DNA of 64,000 bases from NCBI RefSeq assembly GCF_022605725.1, contig NC_065562.1:4216001-4280000 (forward strand), written 5' to 3'. Made by a program: the position numbers and the translations under genes. Shown in pieces: positions 55,901-64,000 of this stretch. The stretch comes from Anthonomus grandis grandis (taxonomy: Eukaryota; Arthropoda; Insecta; Coleoptera; Curculionidae). Each line of letters opens with the position of its first letter. The first letter of the stretch is position 1. The notes below the pieces were generated by a model. The model searched no databases, had not been told where the DNA came from, and worked only from the letters and a program-made list of their open reading frames with translations.

Positions 55901-57780
55901 CTTAAGTTCTCTTTGGGTGGAAAACAAGCCAAGCATGAGTCCTGGGTTGATAAATTATTCTACAAACGTGCCAACATCGAATCATCGTGCAATTACATAG
56001 AGCAGGAGACAGGTAAATTTCAATTTCGACATACCCAAGTGTTTTCTAAAAATGTTTAGGTGTATCTTGAATATACTATCATTTTTCAGGATATAATTTT
56101 AGATTTAATCCTATTTTGGACATCTCTATGTCACTGTTCTCAATTTAGCTTTTTTTTACAATTCAGTTTTAATTCTTTTTTTTTGTAAGGATGGATTTAA
56201 CAAAAATCTTGTCTGTCATGTAAGTCCGAAGTCCGACTAAAAATGTCACCAATTATTGAGTTTGCCCCAAACACTTTTCTGGTTCTTGAGTAGAAATGAC
56301 ATTCACATGGAGTAGAAACACAACACCTATTTGTTCAATTTAAAGAAAATGATGACATATCCTTCTCAAAAACTGATTTTCCTAATCGACTTAATCCGTC
56401 TTAAGTTATGCACATTTATGGATACCCGTGGTCATTTAGTTAATTTAGAGAAAAAGTTTTGGTTGGTTTATAAATATTTACAGGATAAAATCAAAAGCGA
56501 ACTTCAAAACCACAACAACAATCTTTAAGCGTTGGTCATTCTAGAAAACAGAAAAAGTGTTGACAATCTAAAATGCCTTCAAAAAAACAAAAATCTTGAA
56601 TATTCTCATTTAATACTCATGATACACAATCAGAATAATTTTGTTTTTTAACTTTTTAGCTAATGCTTTTAGCTAACTTTTCAGCTTTTTAGCTTTTAAA
56701 GTATTATTTAGATCCTTAATTGTAATCATAACTAAATGTGATAATCAGTAGTTACTAATAATAAACACTTATGTATTTTAGATCATTAGGATAAAATATT
56801 TATTAGGAGATTTAATTTTTAACCCGATTGGAATATAATATTGTATACACAATACACTGTCTTAATCTGTTATCTTATGTTTCATGTTACATACTTACTG
56901 GAGACAACCCCACGGACTTGTGACATCTTTACACGATTGTGACTAACCAAAAATCAAAAGTCATATTTTGTTTTTATTTGCTTATATTAAAAAAAATTAA
57001 ATGGAAAAAAACATGCATATTAACTTGTGCATATGTATTTGGGTTATATCTAGTCATTATTAATTAACTTATTTACAATGAGAAGCCAGATTTATTTCAA
57101 GAGATAGGTTCAGTTTCTGTCTTTATAAGAGTTTATATTTTGTTTTTCATAATATGTCGATATATATTATTTTGTTACAATTGTATAGATGGTTAAAAAT
57201 ATATATATGTTTAATTTTTTATTTAGGTATATTTGTTACATATTTCTTATAATGTTGTCTACACTTATGGAAACAAAAAAAAAGCAGGTAATTTTTTCTG
57301 AAACTTCAGAAATGAGGATTTTCAGTTAAAATATGCTTTATACCTGCAACAACTCTATTTTTTACATAAAAGGTCTTATTATTACCATACTTACAGTTTG
57401 GAGTATTTAATTTAGAATATATTGTAACTTTTTTTATGCATTTTAAAAATTTTAAAATTTTAAATTATTTTAAAATTTTGTTAATATTATTTTAATTCAT
57501 CTTAAAATAAATCATTTAAAAGATAATTTAGTTCTGTTTTTTTTTTAATTTAAAATTTGGTCCCATATCTATCGTAATTTATAATTCTTGGTAAGTATCT
57601 ATAGCTAAATATCTTAAATAAGCAATGTCTTAAGAACTAATGGGTATTTCTAAACAGATAGGCATATTGTTTTTTTAAAATAAAATTAAATTCTATTTAA
57701 ATATATCTCATCACTCGTCAGTTAACGCATCAACTTTTGTAATTCTGCAAATTACTTCAAATCTAAATATCAGGCAATAG
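55901..57780. other. No gene recognised
   Basis: About 1.9 kb, strongly AT-rich with poly-A and poly-T runs. The 65 aa ORF at 56331 has no recognisable motif and no context. Confidence 0.45.
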
Positions 57781-58089
57781 ATCAGGCTTAAATTTCCCGC
57801 CACACGCCACCCAAGATGGTTGCCCCCGTCTTTGTCAACAACATCAATAAAGCTGTCAACAGAATTTCTGTCTGTTTATTAGGCAACATGCATTTCTCTA
57901 TATTTGTGTTCTATGTGGGACGGTCAAAGTCTCGAGACGAATACGTAGGTTAGTGTGCGAGCGCCGCGCCGATCTTGATTCTGCACAGACTTGTCTGCAG
58001 ACTTTGCAAAAGATATATTTATTTCAGACCCACAAACGTACATAGTTTTCTTAATGATTTAGTCTCTTGCAATTTAATAAAATACAAAC

Positions 58090-59010
58090 ATGAGTGAAAA
58101 TATTGATGGTTTATGGGAAAAGAATTTCTGTCAGGATTTATCGAAATATATAAAATTCATCCGGCATTATGGAAAACAAAATCTAACGAATACTCAAACA
58201 AAAATTTAAAGAACAGAGGTTATGAAAATTTGGTGGAATATTCTAAAAAAGTCTATCCTAAGGCAGATTGTGATTTCGTTTACAAAAAAATTTGCGTGGA
58301 TGCTTTCGAAAGGAACTGAAAAAAGTTTTAAATTCACAAAGGATTGGGGCAGCAAGCGATGATATTTACGAGCCCACATAAATAAACTCGCAATTCGCTT
58401 TCACTAACGCTATCAGAATAACGCTTTAAAATTTTTTATAGTTATAATACAGAGCACCTGTTCTTGGTGGTGGTACTATTCGAATATGCTTTCCGTCTGG
58501 GGCTCCTGCACAGTTAGGAAAATTCCATCGGGATTCAAAACCGGATGCGATACTTCTCCAGTCTTCTTTGCATGTTGGAAACTGAAAACAAAATTTATTT
58601 AAGAATATAATAAAAATTTTCTAATCTACCTCTAGTTATTTCAAATTAAAGTCAAATACATTTTTTTTGTTTCAGATATCTTTCCGCAAACCGTCGAGTC
58701 ACAAAAAAAGTCAGTAGTAGAGAAACCGCTGATAATTAAAAAAAAGAAACTATCATTTCAAGAAAGTCAAGTGGACTTCATAAGAACATGTACTCAAGTT
58801 TTGAAATCAAAGTTTTCTGATACGCCGCCGCCGAATGAATTTGAAGCTATCGGAATTAATGTCGCAGCTAAGTTAAAAAAAAGGACTTCATGCAACAAAT
58901 TTTAGTAGAAACACTAATCAATAAAATACTAACAAAAGGATTGTTAAAAGAACTAACTCGGTCAGTAGATATAGTAGTTACTTCCATTATAAACTATACT
59001 TGGCCGACAA
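58090..59010 (+). pseudogene. MADF-domain accessory protein gene of Harbinger copy 3
   Basis: ATG 58090 reads MSENIDGLW, then a one-base shift leads to EFLSGFIEIYKIHPALWKTK, YSNKNLKNRGYENLVEY and FVYKKI: a near-complete MADF domain (hydrophobic helix, LW motif). A second shift gives ELKKVLNSQRIGAASDD and YEPT before a stop near 58367. Exon 2 starts at 58676 after TTTCAG with QTVESQKKSVVEK, then NEFEAIGINVAAKLKK, the conserved C-terminal helix found in such proteins. A frame change near 58880 leads to LVETLINKILTKG. The protein would bind the element ends and assist the transposase. At least three one-base shifts make it non-functional. Confidence 0.65.
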
Positions 59011-59435
59011 ATGAAATTTCAAGCAACTTAGGATATTCATATTATTTCAGTACTTCTGCAACTACACCATCTCCTCAACCGAGCCCTCAGTCATCTATTA
59101 TTAGCAACGATTTAGCTGCATATTACGCTGAGAGTGCTCGAAGTATCTGGAGAGATTGGTTCTCCCATAGCAGTGTGCTGTTTTGTTAATCCATTTTTTA
59201 CCATGGATAATAATTTAGCAGAAGTTGCACTATCCATTCTTAAATAATTTTTGAAATCCATAGGTTCGTTTTGTTTTATTTCTTTTAATAATGGTACGTG
59301 GCTTAGAGATTCTCTTTCCAACAACCATTTTTTGACCCATTTGCTACGTTTTCTAATAGTACGATGTTTAGTTGCCATAAGAATCATACCACACATAGCT
59401 AAACACAGTGCAATCTTTTTCTTATTGCTAGGCAT
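58425..59435 (-). pseudogene. Harbinger transposase, copy 3, two exons seen
   Basis: Exon 1 (59435-59112) reads MPSNKKKIALCLAMCGM, then KRSKWVKKWLLERESLSHV and NEPMDFKNYLRMD, the standard Harbinger N-terminus (usually following RRRxWV). It continues HTAMGEPISP to a frame break. Exon 2 starts at 58581 after TTTTCAG: FPTCKEDWRSIASGFESRW, FPNCAGAPDGKHIRI, TGALYYNYKKF, carrying the first catalytic Asp (DGKHI), and then stops near 58400. The blocks with the second and third catalytic residues are missing. The two parts lie in register with other Harbinger transposases, with the exon between (RYLATG region) absent. Confidence 0.7.
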
Positions 59436-60037
59436 GTTCTCTGTTCACACATATAAACACAAAAACACAAAACTTAGTAGCCTTATTTTTACGATCGCAT
59501 TCTCTCAAAACTTTTGCCGAGGCCACAAACTTATCTTAAGACATAGTCTGCAGATAATTGTACCGGGTGTCCAAATAAGAAAGGACGCCGGCTGTATCTC
59601 GAAAACTATTCATCGCATAGCCCTGAAAAAAAAATTCTTAAGAAAAGTGGCCAAAAAAAATGGCTGGAAAATATTTACAAGTTCCTAAGACTACCGCAAG
59701 AGGGCCTAACTGCACAGTAATTTCAAAAAATTCTAATTTCGTAAAATAACTAAATTTTCGTAAATTTACTAAAATAACCAGTATTAGGTACCATTTTGAA
59801 AACATCAGAATAATCTTCATTAAGTTTGCCTTAATTTGGCTAAAGAATTTTCTTATTTCCAATGAGAAGGGTGGGGGAAGATCATAAATAATGCAACTTT
59901 TTAATCGCCCTGTACTCAGATTCTTTATTAAAAGTAATTCAAGTGGGTACTCGTTTAAAAGGAAATTGAAATGGCTTTCAAAATATGCACCTGTCAATGT
60001 CACTTTGTTTTCAGTGAAGTCGTCAGAGGGCGTTATT

Positions 60038-60188
60038 TAACAGAGACTGGCTTTTTAGAGATTTTCTCTAAAAAGTTAAATGCAATGATATGATTTTTTC
60101 ACTGCGGTTTCGAAGACTTAAAACATACTAACAAACCAGTGAAAACCGCGTTTCGATATCTCCATTTGTTTTCGAGTAATTTTAAAAT
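60038..60188 (+). repeat. Left arm of a long inverted repeat (partner 63850-64000)
   Basis: TAACAGAGACTGGC..., GATTTTTTCACTGCGGTTTC and TCGATATCTCCATTTGTTTT recur inverted at the right edge with few mismatches. Confidence 0.85.
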
Positions 60189-60537
60189 ATCCTATTTTTC
60201 AAATTTTAAATATTATTAGCAATATTAGGGCGGTCTTTGGGACAGAATATTATCAAAAATTACTGAAAATTATTTGAAAGCTCATAATCATATTTCCACT
60301 TGAAAATATAATTGGCAATCGAGAATCTCCGAATATGATTTATTAGAACATTATTTATTAATTCTATTTGAATATTACTATTATATCAAGAGGCCTATGG
60401 AAATATAAGCTGAAACAAAGGATTGGAAAATGTCATTTAAAGTTACTTAAATTGACAGTTGTCAGTTTTAAGTTATTTCTTATGTGTAAGTGTTACTAAC
60501 TTAAGTGTAAGTGTACTACAAATTAATAAGTTTAAAA

Positions 60538-61700
60538 ATGAAAATTCCAAATGAAGTAGCCTATAATACGCTAGCAGTTTATTTCGAATACAATCATAAC
60601 TCAATGGTTGCCTCTCGAATATATGCTATGCGGTATCCAGAACAGAGACATTATACGAAAAGGACATTTGAAAGATTAGCTACTCAGTTGCGAGAAAATG
60701 GCAGTATCCATTTACCTCTTAACAGAACACGTCGCTCTGAATGATCTGAAGAAAATATTGTTAATGTGCTTGCTTATATTGGATTATACCCTCACATAGG
60801 AATAAGGCAAATTTCATTGGATTTGGGCATTACGAAATCAACTGGGCAAAACATTTTAAGAGACCACAGGTTTGTTAAAAAGTTGATAATTAAATTTGAC
60901 TATTACTAGAATCGAATATTAAAAAATATATATTATTTTTATTTTTTACCTAATTTGAATGTTATTTTAGGTTGAATCCATATCATATGGTGCTGCATCA
61001 GGAATTAACAGGAACCGATTTTGATAGACGACTTGATTATTGCAACTGGTTTAGGAATATGATGGAACAAGATCCCCAGTTTGTCTCAAACATTCTATGG
61101 ACAGACGAGGCAACTTTCACCAGTGTTGGTAATGTAAATTTACACAATATGCACTATTGGGCTCCCACAAATCCCCACTGGAGAAGTGCAGTATCAGGGT
61201 CGGTGGTCTGTTAATGTCTGGTGTGGGATAATAAGGGGAAGAATTATTGGTCCATACATTTTTGAAGAGGTCCTCAATGGACATACCTATTTAGATTTTT
61301 TACAAGATCACTTGCCTGTACTGCTTGAAAACATCCCAATTCAAACCCGTGCAAGGATGTTTTTACAGCACGATGGATGTCCCGCGGATTTTGTGATAAA
61401 TGTGAGAAATTTTTTAAATTTAAGGTTTCTTCATAGGTGGATTGGTCGAGGAAGTAGATTTCCTTGGGTCCCGCGATCTCCTGATCTGATTTGCCTAGAT
61501 TTTTATTTGTGGGGCAGACTAAAGGATATGTTTACCAAACCAGACCTACAACACGAGATGATATGATAGCCAGGATTAGAAATGCGGTAACAAGCATATC
61601 AGTTGCCGAAGTTGAGGCTACAGTTCACGTTACTTATCGAAAAGTACGCGACTGTATTAGTAACGATGGTGGACACTTCGAACATCTTGAAAGAAATTGA
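60538..61700 (+). pseudogene. DD41D mariner transposase with an intron
   Basis: ATG 60538 (MKIPNEVAYNTLAVYFEYNH) starts a DUF4817-like helix-turn-helix, with a TGA at 60742 in the linker. Exon 1 ends at 60869 (DH/R), the intron is 60870-60970 (GTTTGT...TTTTAG), and exon 2 restores RLNPYHMVLHQE. The core has ILWTDEATFTSVG (first Asp, near 61100), RWSVNVWCGIIRGRIIGPYI after a frameshift near 61190, FLQHDGCPADF (second Asp, near 61370) and VPRSPDLICLDFYLWG (third Asp, near 61500). I count 41 residues between the last two Asp. A further shift near 61530 leads to the normal C-terminus, HFEHLERN. Three lesions in all. Confidence 0.85.
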
Positions 61701-61792
61701 TTTAGTTATATGTTTTATTTTTATTTATTTTATATTTAGTATTAATTTGCGCTATTTGTTATAATTGTTTAGTCAAAAGGATTTTGAAGATT

Positions 61793-61905
61793 GAATAAGA
61801 GGTAAACAGATACTGCCATTTTCTGCTAACCGAGTAGCTAATCTTGCAAATGTCCTTTTCGTATAATGTCTCTGTTCTGGATACCGCATAGCATATACAT
61901 ATCGT
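61793..61905 (-). repeat. Inverted copy of the transposase 5' region
   Basis: Reverse complement of about 60620-60725 with few mismatches, encoding the same YTKRTFERLAT-type helix-turn-helix segment on the minus strand. It lies 90 bp after the transposase stop. Confidence 0.8.
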
Positions 61906-62079
61906 GTTATCGTGAGCTACATATTACCCAAAATAATGGCAACACCACTTGGTTGTGTCTTGCAGGCGGCGGAATTTTTCGTTTTTATTTTTTGAACCGG
62001 GAGTCAGCAGACCTCACTTTGCTGTGTTACTGCACGTTGCATTAATAATCTTTGAGCGTTATTTTCGTGTTTTTTTCAC

Positions 62080-63168
62080 TATGGCTGTTTATACCCCTTC
62101 CGAAAAAGTTCAACTAATTAAATGGTTTTATGGAGGCAATTTGGCAGTACAATGTAGATTTGTTTTCAGTGACATTTGAGAATAGACCGATTTCCTGTGA
62201 AAAAACGGTCTTAAATGTGGTTACAAATTTTTGAGACATCTTTTTGTCTTCAAGATTGTAAAAAATGCCACACAAATCATCAAGAACCACCTGTTGAAGT
62301 GGTCCAGGATATAGAACGGCGGGAAGAAATGGTTTGCAGTACCCTAGAACTTGATTCGACACGGTCCACTAGAAGTGTTGGAGAGGAACTGGAAATGAGC
62401 AATAAAACTGCTCGTATCTGGAAAAAATATGGATACAAATGTTTCAAGTATTCAAAAACTCGGGAAATATTTCCTGAAGACCAGTGGCGAAGAATGGAAT
62501 TTTGTGAAACTTATGATGGAAAAGGCAAATGAAAACGAATATTTTTTAAAAAATATTTTGTTTTCTGATGAATCTTCTTTTCCATTACATGGCAAACACA
62601 ATCCTTACATTGTTCGTTATTGGTATCAGGAAAACGAGCACAGAAGTTTTCAGTTTTGTACTCAGTATCCTCAGAAATTGAATGTTTGTGCAGGTATTTT
62701 GGGCGACAATGTTATAGGCCATTTCTTATTGATGGCACTTTAAACGCCCAAAAGTACTTTGAGTTGCTGCAAAACCAAGTTCTTCCTGCCATTCAAATCC
62801 TACCTGATGTAGACCTGGGATCGGTTTATTTTCAGCAAGATGGCTGTCCTGCTCATAAGGCGGCTAGGGTAAAAGAATTTTTAACAAATACTTTTCCTAA
62901 CTGCCTTATTAGTGGGACTGGCGATATTAAATGGCCTCCTAGATCTCCAGATTGGTCTCCAAATGATTTTTATTTGTGGGATTACCTTAAGCAGACCATT
63001 TACAAGCATGAATTTAGTAGGCCAACAAATTTAGAGCAGCGAAATAAAATTGTCGAAGGTGCCAATTCCATTTTACCTGAAACTCTTTTGGAGGTGCGAA
63101 ATAGCTTTTGCGATAGGTTAAGTTTTTGTTTAGCGAAAGAAGGCGGTTTATTTGAGCCTTTTATTTAA
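62080..63168 (+). pseudogene. Nested DD41D mariner transposase
   Basis: ATG 62080 (MAVYTPSEKVQLIKWFYGGN) starts a DUF4817 helix-turn-helix; a frameshift and TGA follow at about 62160-62180. The linker and second helix-turn-helix run VVQDIERREEMVCS to SNKTARIWKKYGYKC. After a frameshift near 62510 the core reads ILFSDESSFPLHG (first Asp, near 62570). After another shift near 62690 it reads YFQQDGCPAHKAARV (second Asp, near 62840) and WPPRSPDWSPNDFYLWDYL (third Asp, near 62965). The spacing between the last two Asp is 41 residues. The C-terminus FCLAKEGGLFEPFI ends at 63168. It differs strongly from the 60.5 kb transposase and is closer to the copies at 5.3 and 27.3 kb. Confidence 0.85.
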
Positions 63169-63319
63169 AAAATGATATGTTAAGTTTGTTTATTAGAGTT
63201 TTATTTCTGATTTTTTATTATATTTTTATCAGAGTTGATATTTTATTTTGAATTAGAATAACGCTTTAATTTTAATTATGCAAAACACAGCATATTAAAC
63301 ATTTTAAGATTACAATTCT

Positions 63320-63359
63320 ATGCGGGTTTTACACATTTTCATGTCTGTAAAACCCGCAT
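63320..63359. repeat. Hairpin with a 14 bp perfect stem
   Basis: ATGCGGGTTTTACA, 12-base loop, TGTAAAACCCGCAT. Confidence 0.85.
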
Positions 63360-63499
63360 TAGAATAAATCGCGTAATATTTTGGGACATTTTGTCGCCAA
63401 ACGACGCAGCTCCCACGAGAGTCGGATCTTTACTAATCCCGTCCTCGGGCCGGCCGGGGCGGTGCTCTGTCGCAGGCACTCGTACACGCGCGACGTTGC

Positions 63500-63611
63500 A
63501 AAATTTCGCCTCTATGCGGTTTCCTATAAGTAACGATCGAAAACACGATCTGTATATTATTCTAGAGGCATCCGTTGAGTTCTGATTGCATTTGAAATAA
63601 ACTGTTATCAA
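63500..63611 (-). pseudogene. Mariner transposase N-terminal fragment
   Basis: On the minus strand ITVYFKCNQNSTDASRI is homologous to LAVYFEYNHNSMVASRI of the 60.5 kb transposase. It leads into a GC-rich stretch encoding VPATEHRPGRPE, like the linker after the first helix-turn-helix. The rest is missing. Confidence 0.6.
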
Positions 63612-63700
63612 GTCGGGGGAGTTTAATTTTTGTAACGTTTTTTTTTCAGATTGGTCGGCGTTGCCATTCGCCTAAAACGTCTAATAGGCCATCTACCGTG

Positions 63701-63718
63701 AATCACCCTGTATATTAA
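63701..63718. repeat. Possible mariner end
   Basis: GTGAATCACCCTGTA at the right, inverse TACAGGGTGATTCAC, is a typical insect mariner terminus with TA. No partner was found. Confidence 0.35.
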
Positions 63719-63849
63719 TGCGACTCAATATATGTAAAAACGCTGAGACAAACTTATTCCGACTTATCTAATCTGTCAATTCCTGCTAATTCTGAATCAT
63801 TTGTTAAATGAATTATAGGTACTTATATTTAAAATTTGAAAACTAGGTT

Positions 63850-64000
63850 ATTTTAAAATTACTCGAAAACAAATGGAGATATCGAAACGCGGTTTTCACT
63901 GGTTTGTTAGTATGTTTTAAGTCTTCGAAACCGAAGTGAAAAAATCATATCAATGCATTTAACTTTTTAGAGAAAATCTCTAAAAACCCAGTCTCTGTTA
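63850..64000 (-). repeat. Right arm of the long inverted repeat, cut by the window edge
   Basis: Inverse of 60038-60188. It runs to the last base. Confidence 0.85.

Larger units (their letters stand above)
57781..59545. mobile_element. PIF/Harbinger element (copy 3) with interdigitated opposite-strand genes
   Basis: A MADF-domain gene runs on the plus strand (exons 58090-58367 and 58676-59010) and the transposase on the minus strand (exons 59435-59112 and 58581-58425). Each gene's downstream exon falls in the other's intron. TCTGCAGAC near 57995 and GTCTGCAGAT near 59545 may be the ends, but I could not prove the termini. Confidence 0.7.
59562..64000. mobile_element. Large mariner element with inverted repeats, open at the right edge
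   Basis: The left end appears at TA/CCGGGTGTCCAAATAAG (59562). A 150 bp inner part of the repeat, 60038-60188, is inverted at 63850-64000, where the window ends; the outer part of the right arm would lie beyond. Inside are an intron-bearing transposase, an inverted piece of its own 5' region and a second mariner. Confidence 0.65.

Noticed and set aside
56331..56528. 65 aa ORF
   Set aside because: No motif, isolated in very AT-rich DNA.

Overview
This 64 kb window is eukaryotic, AT-rich and packed with transposable elements. It has introns with GT/AG borders, DD41D IS630-Tc1-mariner transposases, THAP and MADF domains, an errantivirus-like LTR element, and non-LTR elements with TTA or TTGA tails. 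Together these point to an arthropod, most likely an insect. I cannot name a species and found no intact host housekeeping gene. Almost every recognisable coding stretch belongs to a mobile element, and most are broken by stops, frameshifts or nested insertions.

Layout. 0-2.1 kb: 3' part of an RNase H-bearing LINE. 2.2-6.2 kb: a Harbinger element with an antisense MADF gene in its intron, beside a decayed DD41D mariner; the pair lies between inverted repeats. 6.2-6.9 kb: Helitron-like 3' end. 7.0-8.4 kb: LINE fragments. 8.4-16.8 kb: a composite errantivirus-like LTR element with tRNA-Ser primer site, two different gag-protease blocks, no reverse transcriptase, damaged integrase and a long open env frame. 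18.7-19.8 kb: a multi-exon THAP gene remnant. 20.35-23.2 kb: CR1/Jockey-like LINE on the minus strand. 23.7-27.0 kb: non-coding repeats, including two GC-rich hairpins and a tRNA-like SINE head. 27.0-28.2 kb: internally deleted mariner.

28.2-33.2 kb holds an apparently intact DIRS-type tyrosine-recombinase retrotransposon with gag, pol (RT, RNase H, methyltransferase-like domain), recombinase, inverted terminal repeats and an internal complementary region. 33.45-36.03 kb: mariner with roughly 600 bp modular inverted repeats. 36.1-36.8 kb: intact LINE ORF1. 37.1-43.7 kb: an old, diverged DIRS copy split by two hAT-type insertions, one with an exact 8 bp target duplication. 44-47 kb: LINE ORF1 and endonuclease fragments. 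48-49.2 kb: Ty3/gypsy pol remnant carrying a LINE tail. 51-52.4 kb: decayed THAP domain. 53.0-53.6 kb: Penelope-like RT. 53.7-55.9 and 57.8-59.5 kb: two more Harbinger elements. 59.56 kb to the right edge: a large mariner with inverted repeats containing an intron-bearing transposase and a second, nested mariner.

The genes cooperate only within each element. The most notable architectures are the complete DIRS element, the interdigitated opposite-strand transposase and MADF genes of the Harbinger elements, and the chimeric LTR element.
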